From Pirellulaceae bacterium (GTDB taxonomy: Bacteria; Planctomycetota; Planctomycetia; Pirellulales; Pirellulaceae), in assembly GCA_023382975.1 (NCBI GenBank), contig JAHDXO010000015.1:1-64000 (forward strand): a stretch of 64,000 bases of DNA, in the 5' to 3' direction. Numbering within the stretch: position 1 is the first letter of the stretch; every line of letters starts with the position of its first letter. Both the position numbers and the translations under genes were made by a program. Shown piece by piece: positions 36,081 to 43,808 of the stretch. Under the pieces are notes generated by a model, which saw only the letters and a program-made list of their open reading frames with translations, had not been told where the DNA came from and ran no database searches.

Positions 36081-36637
36081 GAGCCTATTCCAAAAGGGGT
36101 GTGATTTGACGCGAGCTTGGTTGCGTACTAAATCGGATGAAGAGCCGTGATTGCGATGCCAGCGGCTTCTTCCATTTGTGTGGTTTCGGCAACGGTGCAA
36201 AATCTTGGATTTTCGCAGGCGAGCGGTGATGGGCTTGTGGGCGGCGGGCGACGATCGTGTGGGACTTGCGGGGGCGGGGTGGAAGGCTGACATCGGGCGG
36301 AGCAAGCCGGCATTCGGGCGAGGTTTGGCACGGGCTCGCGGCGGCGCGGCGCAACGCGTGCGCATGGGCGGGCGGACTGCGCAGGTCGCGGGCGGGGCGC
36401 AGAGGCCCGCGGGCGACCCTTCGGTGGCGGACATCGAATTCCCGTTTCGCCGCCCGCAGCCGATCCGCCGCCCGTCCCTTCGACTTCGCCTCCATCGGTC
36501 GCCCTCTTTTTCCAAAGCAGAATCGACCGACAGTCTAACCTGACCCCCAACCAACCTTCACGCACGCTTGCCGAAAAGACACAACTTCCAGCAGGCTAGC
36601 AGTGGGTTTCGGTCGGGAAGAGTAAAACGTCCACTTT
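36081..36637. other. Very G-rich interval with many open frames, no gene assigned
   Basis: From about 36230 to 36480 the plus strand is dominated by GGGCGGG/GCGGCGC runs, and several frames on both strands are open at once, which reflects composition rather than coding. One minus frame starting at 36495 (MEAKSKGRAADRLRAAKREF) and one plus frame across the same stretch look equally plausible and equally unsupported. It separates the low-G+C kinase block from the ceramidase-like gene. It could be a repeat or structured RNA; I cannot tell. Confidence 0.4.
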
Positions 36638-37999
36638 TCATTTGGGCAACAATTCGGCGACGGTCTGCAGGATGATGTCTTCGGCTTCGGGGGCCAGTCG
36701 GGTGGGGCGGCCGTAGAAAATCATGGATTGGTCGGCTTCGTAGCCGCCTTCGCGAAGGATGCGTTTGGAGGCGATGTAGCAGGGCACGTCGTTGGCATAA
36801 GCCGTGATCCAGAGCCGGTCGGCGCCGTGCCGCTGGTTCAACATCGTCGCGTAATCGACGACCACCTCGCCTGGCAGAAACACCATCGACAACGCATCGC
36901 CGAATTTCCAGGCCGCGATCGGATACGGCAGCGCGGCCGGGACCGGTTCGCCCCGCTCGATCAAGTTCAGGAAGTAGCGGCCGTGAAGCCCGCGCGATCC
37001 GCCGGCCCGTGCCGCTTCCTCCCAGGCCGCACGGCTGGGCAGTTCGCCGAACGGCAACTCGACCTGCTTCCGCCGGCAATCGATCTGCGGCGGCAGCGGG
37101 CGCAGCGGGCCGGCCAACAGTCGCTTGACTTCGTCCGCCAGCGCCCGGCCGTGTTGTTCGGCGTACTCCAGTCGCCCGCGAGGCTCGGGGTTGGCGTCGG
37201 CGCCGCAGCCGATCGAGACCAGCGCGGTGGCCGACGGAAAATCGGCCTCGATGCACTCCTGGGCGTAACCCGACCAGTCGCCGCACACCTGATTGAAATC
37301 GCCGCCCAGCGTGGTGCAGTGGCAAGCGTAGTTGGCCCACACGGCGACGGGCTTCTCGTCGGCCGATCGCGCTACCAGCAGCGGCAGCCGGTGGTCGACC
37401 GGCCCGTCGGCCTGGACGCCAAAACCTGTCCAGCGTTCGTCTTTCATAACGCGGCGATTGGCGGCGAAACCGACTTCACCCTGTGTCCAAGATAGGTGTG
37501 CCGGCGCGCGGCGAGCCAGCGCTTTCGCGACCGCTTCGACCATCCAGTCGGTTAACTGCCGCGTGTAACGTTCGCGGGCCTCCTGTTCGTCGGCGGGCAG
37601 CTCATCCTGCGCCAGAAACGGGGCGAAGCCAATCAACCAGGGCGCGGTGTGCGAGTGCGACGAACAGACAACCAGCCGCTCGCGACGCAGTCCCAACTGC
37701 TGCAGCCGCGGCCAAGCCCGATCGACCAACGCCGCGGGAACGCCGCAGTTGTCGACGGTCAACAGCACGGCCGGTCCCTCGCCGCCGTCGCCGCCGATCG
37801 CCAGCGCCTTGGCCCAGATCCGCTGCGCGACCGATTCGAAGGGCGTGCGGCGGGAGCTGTAGCCGCTCAACCGCACGGCGTAATCCGGCGTGATGTCCAC
37901 GCGGGCCGCGCCGACCGGAATGGTCGGCTCGCCGGCCGATACCAAACCGGAAAGGCAGACAACCAACAGCAAGCCAATGGATCGGAACGAAGTTGCCAT
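36638..37999 (-). CDS. Secreted neutral/alkaline ceramidase-like protein
   Basis: 453 residues from ATG 37999, with GGGAG upstream and a signal peptide (MATSFRSIGLLLVVCLSGLV). It opens with GAARVDITPDYAVRLSGYSS, has the zinc-site segment VVCSSHSHTAPW and the NYACHCTTLGGDFNQVCGDW block, matching the N-terminal domain of neutral/alkaline ceramidases. It lacks the C-terminal Ig-like domain. Planctomycetes carry many such paralogues, and the substrate is probably not ceramide itself. Stands alone. Confidence 0.88.
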   Translation of the reverse strand: MATSFRSIGLLLVVCLSGLVSAGEPTIPVGAARVDITPDYAVRLSGYSSRRTPFESVAQRIWAKALAIGGDGGEGPAVLLTVDNCGVPAALVDRAWPRLQQLGLRRERLVVCSSHSHTAPWLIGFAPFLAQDELPADEQEARERYTRQLTDWMVEAVAKALARRAPAHLSWTQGEVGFAANRRVMKDERWTGFGVQADGPVDHRLPLLVARSADEKPVAVWANYACHCTTLGGDFNQVCGDWSGYAQECIEADFPSATALVSIGCGADANPEPRGRLEYAEQHGRALADEVKRLLAGPLRPLPPQIDCRRKQVELPFGELPSRAAWEEAARAGGSRGLHGRYFLNLIERGEPVPAALPYPIAAWKFGDALSMVFLPGEVVVDYATMLNQRHGADRLWITAYANDVPCYIASKRILREGGYEADQSMIFYGRPTRLAPEAEDIILQTVAELLPK

Positions 38000-38030
38000 G
38001 ATGTTTCTCCCTACTTCGACTCTCTTGTTT

Positions 38031-38180
38031 CGGCGAGCGGTGAGGCGTCAGCCCACCGGTTCTTCCTTCGGCGAGCGGTGGGTGTTAGCCCACCGGTTCT
38101 CACTCTGGCCCACCGGTTCCCTCGCTGCTGGCAGGTGAATGCTGCGGAAAACCGGAGGGCTCACGCCCACCGCTCGCCGG
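38031..38180. repeat. Cluster of GGCGAGCGGT...CCCACCGG palindromic repeats
   Basis: Copies at 38031-38060 and 38069-38097 (direct), a partial copy (GGCCCACCGGTTC) near 38107-38119, and an inverted copy at 38151-38180. Direct and inverted copies can pair into a long hairpin. They fill the space between the ceramidase-like gene and the purQ stop (38206). A single further copy is at 21043-21072. Confidence 0.8.
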
Positions 38181-38205
38181 ATTCCGAGGCGATTTTTCCG
38201 AAATT

Positions 38206-38979
38206 TCACGCGAAGTACGCAATGGCGTTCCGGAAGATTTGCAGGCCGTCTCCGTGCTCGCAGGCCGGGCGGCGAGTCCACTGGGGATGGTGCGTCGCGT
38301 CGATGTTCCGTTCCGGGTGCGGCATCAGTCCGAACACGCGTCCGGTCTCGTCGCAGATTCCGGCGACGTCGGCCTGCGAGCCGTTCGGGTTTTCGGGATA
38401 GCCGATCTGTCCGCCGATCCGGTGCCCGTCGTACCGCAGGCACAACTGCTGGCGGCTCTCCAACCCGGTCAGTGTGTCCGCATCGCGCGCGACGAACTTG
38501 CCCTCGGCGTGTGCCACAGGCAACTCCAAGCGGTCGATTCCGCGCAGGAAGACGCAGCTTTCGCCCTCGGTCTGCAGCCGGACCCAGCGGTCTTCGTACT
38601 TGCCGGAATCGTTCCACATCAGGGTGGCCGGCGGGCCCGCGTCGACGTCGGCCAACAACAGGCCCGACTTGATCAACACCTGGAAGCCGTTGCAAATGCC
38701 CAGGACCAATTTGCCGGCCGCCTTGAACTCGGTCAGCGTCTCGTTCAGGTGGTGGCGAATCACGTTGGCAAAGATCTTGCCGGCCGCGATGTCGTCGCCA
38801 AAGCTGAAACCGCCCGGAATGCACAGGATCTGAAACTCGGCGGGCATCTGCGGGTTTTCCAGCAACCGGTTGACGTGCGCGACTTCGGCGCGCCCGCCGG
38901 CCCGCTCAAACGCAAACGCAGTCTCTTGATCGCAGTTGGTGCCCGGAGCGCGAAGAACCAGAACGCGGGGTGTAGCCAT
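38206..38979 (-). CDS. purQ: Phosphoribosylformylglycinamidine synthase, glutaminase subunit
   Basis: 257 residues from ATG 38979. A class I glutamine amidotransferase: APGTNCDQETAFAFERAGG at the N-terminus, the nucleophile Cys in LVLGICNGFQVLIKSG, and a C-terminal catalytic His-x-Glu in GLMPHPERNIDA. It supplies ammonia to PurL for step four of purine synthesis. It starts 28 nt after the purL stop, so the two form an operon. Length is slightly above that of Bacillus PurQ, typical of the variant that partners this larger PurL. Confidence 0.95.
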   Translation of the reverse strand: MATPRVLVLRAPGTNCDQETAFAFERAGGRAEVAHVNRLLENPQMPAEFQILCIPGGFSFGDDIAAGKIFANVIRHHLNETLTEFKAAGKLVLGICNGFQVLIKSGLLLADVDAGPPATLMWNDSGKYEDRWVRLQTEGESCVFLRGIDRLELPVAHAEGKFVARDADTLTGLESRQQLCLRYDGHRIGGQIGYPENPNGSQADVAGICDETGRVFGLMPHPERNIDATHHPQWTRRPACEHGDGLQIFRNAIAYFA

Positions 38980-39007
38980 CGGAATCCATCGTGAGTCAAA
39001 GGTTACG

Positions 39008-42000
39008 TTACCAACGAAGCGGCTTCTGCCAGGCTTCCTTCAAGACCGGGACGTCGGCCGCGACGACAACTCGCTGCTCGCCGTCCGCGGTGGACAGGAT
39101 CGCCAATTCGGCCTCGGCCGTCACCTGTCCGATCAGCGCATGCGGCACGCCGCTCAAACGCTGTTCGAATTCCTGCTGGCGGTTCGGAGCGACTTCGCAC
39201 AGGAATCGGGAATTCGATTCGGCGAACAGCAGGATCGACTCCAGCGACGGCGTATCGCCGGGGCGGACGCCGTGCGGCACCGCATCCAGCGAAACCCGCG
39301 CCCCCCAACCGCCCGCGAAAGCCATCTCGGCCAAGGCGACAGCCAACCCGCCCTCGCTCAGATCGTGACAAGCTCGCACCGCCCCGGCGCGGATCGCCGC
39401 ATGCATCCCGGCAAACGTCCGTCGCGCCAAGTCCGGATCGACCGCCGGCGCCTGCCCGCCCGTCAAGCCATGGACCAACGCATAGTGCGATCCGCCCAAC
39501 TCGTTGTGCGTCAAGCCGATCAAGTAGATCAGGTTGCCCGGCTCCTTCAGGTCCATCGTGACACAGTGCCGCACGTCGTCCACTTGGCCCATGGCACTGA
39601 TCAGCAGCGAGGGCGGAATCGAAATCGTCTGACGGCGACCGTCGGCGTCTTCGTAACTGAACTCGTTGTTCAAGCTGTCCTTGCCGCTGATGAACGGCGT
39701 GCCTAGCGCGACCGCCAGATCGCGGCAGGCCAGCGCGGCGCGGACCAGCGAACCGAGCGTCTCCGGACGATCCGTGTATCCCCAGCAGAAATTGTCCAGA
39801 ATCGCGATCCGCTGCGGGTCGGCACCGACGGCGACACAGTTCCGCACGGCCTCGTCGATCGCGCTGGCGGCCATCCGATACGGGTCGAGGTCGCCGTACC
39901 GAGGGTTCATGCCACAGGCGATCACCAGCCCGCGGTTGGACGAGATCACCGGCCGCAAGACCGCAGCGTCGCCCGGGCCGTCGTTGGCCGCGCCCACCAG
40001 CGGCTTGATCGCGCTGCCACCCTGGACCTCGTGATCGTACTGGCGGATCACCCATTCCTTGCTGGCCACGTTCAGCGAACCGAGGATCTTCTTCACGGTC
40101 GCCGAGTGGTCCTGCTCATCATCCACGACCACCTCGCCCCGTAGCGGAATTCGTGAGAATTCAGACGAATCGTCCTCGCCCGCCCGAGCCAACGGCTGGA
40201 CGGGCAGCGGCTGGTACACCGCCTCGCGCACCACGGGCGGGCGTCCGCCGTGCAGGAACTCCATCGTCAATTGGCCCACGGTCGTGCCGTCGTATTTCAA
40301 CTCCAGGCGTCCCGTCGGCTCGAACCGGCCGATGATCGTCGCCTCGACGCCCTCCGAGCGGCACAGCGCGGCGAACTCTTCCCAGTGCTGCGGCGAGACC
40401 GACAGCACCATTCGTTCCTGGGCCTCGGAAATCCAGATCTCGGTGTACGTCAGCCCCTCGTACTTGAGCGGCGCGCGTTCGAGCCACACCTCGGCGCCGA
40501 TCTCTTCGCCCATCTCGCCGACGGCGCTCGAGAATCCGCCGGCGCCGCAATCGGTCACGGCGTTGTACAAACCCCGCTCGCGCGCCTGCAGCAGCACGTC
40601 CAGCACCATCTTTTCGGTGATGGCGTTGCCGATCTGCACGGCGCCGCCCGAGACGGTTTCGCTCTCGCTGGTCAGTTCCGCCGAACTGAACGTCGCGCCG
40701 TGAATCCCATCGCGGCCCGTCCGGCCGCCGATCGCCACGATCCAATCGCCCGCGCGCGGCTGCTTGTGGGATTGGTCCACCGGCAGCAAGCCGACGTTGC
40801 CGCAGTAGACCAGCGGGTTGCCCAGGTAGCGAGGATCGAAGTACAGCGCCCCGTTCACCGTCGGGATGCCCATCCGGTTGCCGTAGTCCCGCACGCCGGA
40901 CACGACGCCCTTCATCACGCGCCGCGGGTGGAGCACGCCGGGTGGCAGCGACTGGCTCGGCGTGTCCGGCGGGGCGAAGCAAAACACGTCCGTGTTGCAC
41001 ACGGGCTTGGCCCCCATGCCGGTTCCCATCGGATCGCGGATCACCCCGCCGATGCCCGTGTTCGCACCGCCGTATGGCTCCAGCGCCGACGGATGGTTGT
41101 GCGTCTCGACTTTGAATACGACATTGTACTGATCGTCGAAGCGGACCACCCCGGCGTTGTCCTTGAACACGCTGACGCACCAGTCGTCCGCGCCCCAGCG
41201 GCGGCGGATCTCTTGCGTCGCAGCGAAAATCGTTTCTTTCAGCATGTTCTCGAAACGCTGCTCGCCGTTCTCGTCCCGGTAGGCGATGCGCCCGGCCAGC
41301 GTCTTGTGGCTGCAATGTTCGCTCCACGTCTGAGCCAGCGACTCCAATTCGATGTCGGTCGGATCCCGCCCCAGGTCGCGGTAGTACTGCTGGATCGTCT
41401 GCATCTCGACCAGCGTCAGGTACAACTGGCCCTCGCGGCTCAGTCGCCACAGCGAGTCGTCGTCCAGCTCGCGGATCGGCACCGTTACCAATTGGAAAAC
41501 GTACGGCGAGCCGACGTGCAGTTCCGTCAGCTCGAGCGGCCCGAGCATGATCTGCTCGATCGAGTCGTTCGCCAGGATCTTCGAGCCGAACAACGCGACT
41601 TCGGCCGAATCGAGTCCACCAACCCAATATTTTCGTAGCGTGCGAATCGCATCGACCTGCAACCCGAAATCCGCGATCGCCTGCTCGGCGCTCTGGGCCA
41701 CCGGGTCCATCACGCCGGGCTTTCGCAGCACGTGGATCAGCAGCGGCTGGCCATCGAATGCTTCGGGCGATTGGTTTAGCAGCGAGTCGCCGATCGGAGC
41801 CACGACCGTCCGTTCCACCACGCTGTCCGAGAACAGTTCGGCGGCCAGCCGTTCGACCTGCTCGCGCTCCAGATCGCCCTGCAGCAGATATCCGTGAGCG
41901 GCCCGGATCGTCAGGTTGGCGGGCAGGCCCAGATCGCCCGCATCGGCCGCGATCCGCCGCCCCTCGGCGTCCGGCATCCCTTCGGCCGGATGAATGTCGA

Positions 42001-42016
42001 TTTCCCAAAGCGTCAC
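39008..42016 (-). CDS. purL: Phosphoribosylformylglycinamidine synthase, synthetase subunit
   Basis: About 1002 residues. GTG 42016 is chosen because [16 protein letters not shown] matches the family N-terminus and GGAAAG lies upstream; the frame is open further. Converts FGAR, ATP and ammonia to FGAM. The catalytic and ATP blocks are clear: [48 protein letters not shown] and [18 protein letters not shown]. It is longer than the small Bacillus PurL, having an N-terminal PurS-like tandem region (about residues 1-180). Residues ~618-626 are encoded by a copy of the dispersed palindromic repeat. Confidence 0.95.
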   Translation of the reverse strand: MTLWEIDIHPAEGMPDAEGRRIAADAGDLGLPANLTIRAAHGYLLQGDLEREQVERLAAELFSDSVVERTVVAPIGDSLLNQSPEAFDGQPLLIHVLRKPGVMDPVAQSAEQAIADFGLQVDAIRTLRKYWVGGLDSAEVALFGSKILANDSIEQIMLGPLELTELHVGSPYVFQLVTVPIRELDDDSLWRLSREGQLYLTLVEMQTIQQYYRDLGRDPTDIELESLAQTWSEHCSHKTLAGRIAYRDENGEQRFENMLKETIFAATQEIRRRWGADDWCVSVFKDNAGVVRFDDQYNVVFKVETHNHPSALEPYGGANTGIGGVIRDPMGTGMGAKPVCNTDVFCFAPPDTPSQSLPPGVLHPRRVMKGVVSGVRDYGNRMGIPTVNGALYFDPRYLGNPLVYCGNVGLLPVDQSHKQPRAGDWIVAIGGRTGRDGIHGATFSSAELTSESETVSGGAVQIGNAITEKMVLDVLLQARERGLYNAVTDCGAGGFSSAVGEMGEEIGAEVWLERAPLKYEGLTYTEIWISEAQERMVLSVSPQHWEEFAALCRSEGVEATIIGRFEPTGRLELKYDGTTVGQLTMEFLHGGRPPVVREAVYQPLPVQPLARAGEDDSSEFSRIPLRGEVVVDDEQDHSATVKKILGSLNVASKEWVIRQYDHEVQGGSAIKPLVGAANDGPGDAAVLRPVISSNRGLVIACGMNPRYGDLDPYRMAASAIDEAVRNCVAVGADPQRIAILDNFCWGYTDRPETLGSLVRAALACRDLAVALGTPFISGKDSLNNEFSYEDADGRRQTISIPPSLLISAMGQVDDVRHCVTMDLKEPGNLIYLIGLTHNELGGSHYALVHGLTGGQAPAVDPDLARRTFAGMHAAIRAGAVRACHDLSEGGLAVALAEMAFAGGWGARVSLDAVPHGVRPGDTPSLESILLFAESNSRFLCEVAPNRQQEFEQRLSGVPHALIGQVTAEAELAILSTADGEQRVVVAADVPVLKEAWQKPLRW
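40141..40164 (+). repeat. Dispersed palindromic element inside the purL frame
   Basis: GTAGCG followed by the exact core GAATTCGTGAGAATTC (40147-40162), the same core as at 6774-6789. It lies inside purL and is read there as [11 protein letters not shown] in a loop between two conserved blocks, keeping the frame open. All other copies in this window are intergenic. Confidence 0.88.
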
Positions 42017-42433
42017 GATGGTGCTTTCCAAAGTGGGTCGCGGGCGCCGAACGCGACTCAAGTATCCTGCAACGTCGAACCCAATCCAGTTCCGACCGGC
42101 GCTCGGAACGCAGTCTTTCTTCCCAAACTGGCAGCCAGCGCACCGCACGAACCAACACGCCAGCGACCGCAGATTCTACGCGACATCACCCACCACGCCA
42201 AGAAGCCGCCTCGACGAAACTTGAACATCCAACGGCCAGATCGAGTTTCCTCGCATAAGGCAGTACGTTACTGGCAATACAACGTATTTCTGACCGGCGA
42301 AGTCGATTCAGATACTCGGGGCGTTCCGTCGGGTTTTGCCTTCGGCTCGCCCTGCCCGTGTGGGAGAACAACACCAGACACCTGCCGGTTGCCGACTGCG
42401 ATGTCCACGTGTCAAGGACGGCCTTGTTTCATC
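42017..42433. other. Intergenic region between yidD and purL; no gene seen
   Basis: About 417 nt. No frame has a convincing start or protein-like composition on either strand. It should contain the purL-purQ promoter and the end of the long GTPase operon, but I found neither a clear -35/-10 pair nor a terminator hairpin with a T-run. Confidence 0.5.
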
Positions 42434-42823
42434 TCAAGGAGAGTCGGAGCTTCCCGGAACGGGGTCGGGTGTTCCGAGTGGAACGCTCGTCCGGCATCGG
42501 CTTATTCGTTCTGCGGTCAATCGCAGGCCCGTGATCAGCCCGCGATCCTGCACTGCCTGGATGGAGTACTCCGAACACGTCGGCACATAGCGGCAGCGTA
42601 TGTATCCGTTGAGATGTGGACTGCATACGGTTTGGTAAACCCGCACGAGCCGAATATAAACAACTGCCCCGACCTGATTCGAGGGACTGCGCCACGTATC
42701 GACGACCGCGGCGCCGATCAACACGAGCAGGATGCCGAGCCAAATTTGTGGTTGCTTCAGGGATTGCCGCAATGAGGACAGCGGGCGCTCGCCTGAAGCC
42801 GCTTGTTGCCGCATGTTGGACAT
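42434..42823 (-). CDS. yidD: Membrane protein insertion efficiency factor YidD
   Basis: About 129 residues if it starts at ATG 42823 (ATG 42814 next), which overlaps the upstream GYF_2 gene by 67 nt; a TTG at 42772 would shorten that. The C-terminal 65 residues are YidD: IRLVRVYQTVCSPHLNGYIR, then CRYVPTCSEYSIQAVQDRG with its conserved cysteines. Unlike most YidD proteins it has an extra N-terminal membrane helix (IWLGILLVLIGAAVVDTW). YidD assists YidC in membrane insertion. It is the last gene of the GTPase operon, away from the usual rpmH-rnpA context. Confidence 0.85.
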   Translation of the reverse strand: MSNMRQQAASGERPLSSLRQSLKQPQIWLGILLVLIGAAVVDTWRSPSNQVGAVVYIRLVRVYQTVCSPHLNGYIRCRYVPTCSEYSIQAVQDRGLITGLRLTAERISRCRTSVPLGTPDPVPGSSDSP

Positions 42824-43773
42824 TGCAGCAAATTCCCTTGGGGACGGGAGAACAGGTAGATCAACAAACCAAACAGGCTCGCAAACATGACCAGAAGCAT
42901 CCACAGAACGGCGCTGTCCATTCCACGGGCTTTGGCGTCACGAGCCACCCAGACAAGCAAGGCGATGTCTAGAGCGACAATTGCGATCAGGCAAACGACG
43001 GCGAATCCCAAACATCCCCCGCATCCCCCGCAGCCGGCCACGATCTGCGCACACGCTTCTTCCTCGCTCATTTCTTGCGGGGAGGCACTCGGTCTTGGCG
43101 GGGTTCGTCTTTGTCGAGATACGTCGAAGTCTTCGCTCTGCCACATCGCAAACACGACGAAAAGCAGGGCCACGGCCACGATGATTAGAATCCCACTGAT
43201 CAGGGCGATCATCGCCATTTGCGAAGAAGCGGCCTTGGTGCCACTCGCTGCTGGACGTCTGCTTGATTCGGAGGAAACCGTAATGCCTGAAAATGCGCTT
43301 TCGGCGAACAGCCCTTTCACGCTCGAGGCTTCCATCCAATTGGGCATCCCCTCTGTCCAGACGGGGTCGTTGTATTGCAGCTCGCCCCGCATTACCAACT
43401 GCTTGAGATCTGCGAAGGACACCGGACCGACTTCGCGCCCGGCGCTGGCATAGTACCAGGCTGTGTTATCTTGCGGAACGGAGTCGGTCGCCGGAGCGTT
43501 CGGCGCGGCCGCAGTGACTTGCGGTTGATCGGGCGCAGCCAACTCGTAGCCGCCCTCTTCCGCGTTGGCTTCGACCGGTTGCTTGCGGATCTTGACCGCT
43601 TTGGCCTCGGGTAGCAGTTCGGGATGGTTCGCGGCCGGTTCCCAATTCACGCCGTCGACCGACACGTGATGGGCGCGGCCGAATTGGCCGCGGCGCGCCA
43701 TTTCCTTCAGTCTCTCGGCCGAGAAGGGGCCGCGAACCGTTCCGCGGCTGCGGATGAAGTATTGCTTGCTCAA
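42757..43773 (-). CDS. GYF_2-domain membrane protein with C-terminal zinc ribbon
   Basis: 338 residues from TTG 43773 (GAGGGAG 9 nt upstream; no early ATG). Two GYF_2-like modules: residues 3-52 (YFIRSRGTVRGPFSAERLKE) and 104-150 (AWYYASAGREVGPVSFADLK). Three membrane helices follow at about 187-210, 254-276 and 287-309. A Cys/Gly-rich CGGCGGC lies at about 248-254, and two CxxC knuckles (318-321, 332-335) end the protein. GYF domains bind proline-rich peptides; the neighbouring GAP1-like protein and its paralogue both have Pro-rich linkers, so they are possible partners. Confidence 0.85.
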   Translation of the reverse strand: MSKQYFIRSRGTVRGPFSAERLKEMARRGQFGRAHHVSVDGVNWEPAANHPELLPEAKAVKIRKQPVEANAEEGGYELAAPDQPQVTAAAPNAPATDSVPQDNTAWYYASAGREVGPVSFADLKQLVMRGELQYNDPVWTEGMPNWMEASSVKGLFAESAFSGITVSSESSRRPAASGTKAASSQMAMIALISGILIIVAVALLFVVFAMWQSEDFDVSRQRRTPPRPSASPQEMSEEEACAQIVAGCGGCGGCLGFAVVCLIAIVALDIALLVWVARDAKARGMDSAVLWMLLVMFASLFGLLIYLFSRPQGNLLQCPTCGNKRLQASARCPHCGNP

Positions 43774-43808
43774 ACTGGTTTTCTCCCTCGTTTGCTCGTG
43801 ATTTCGCG

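Noticed and set aside
40161..42158. Long second frame on the minus strand within purL
   Set aside because: Arg/Gly-rich shadow of the real purL frame, which carries all catalytic blocks.
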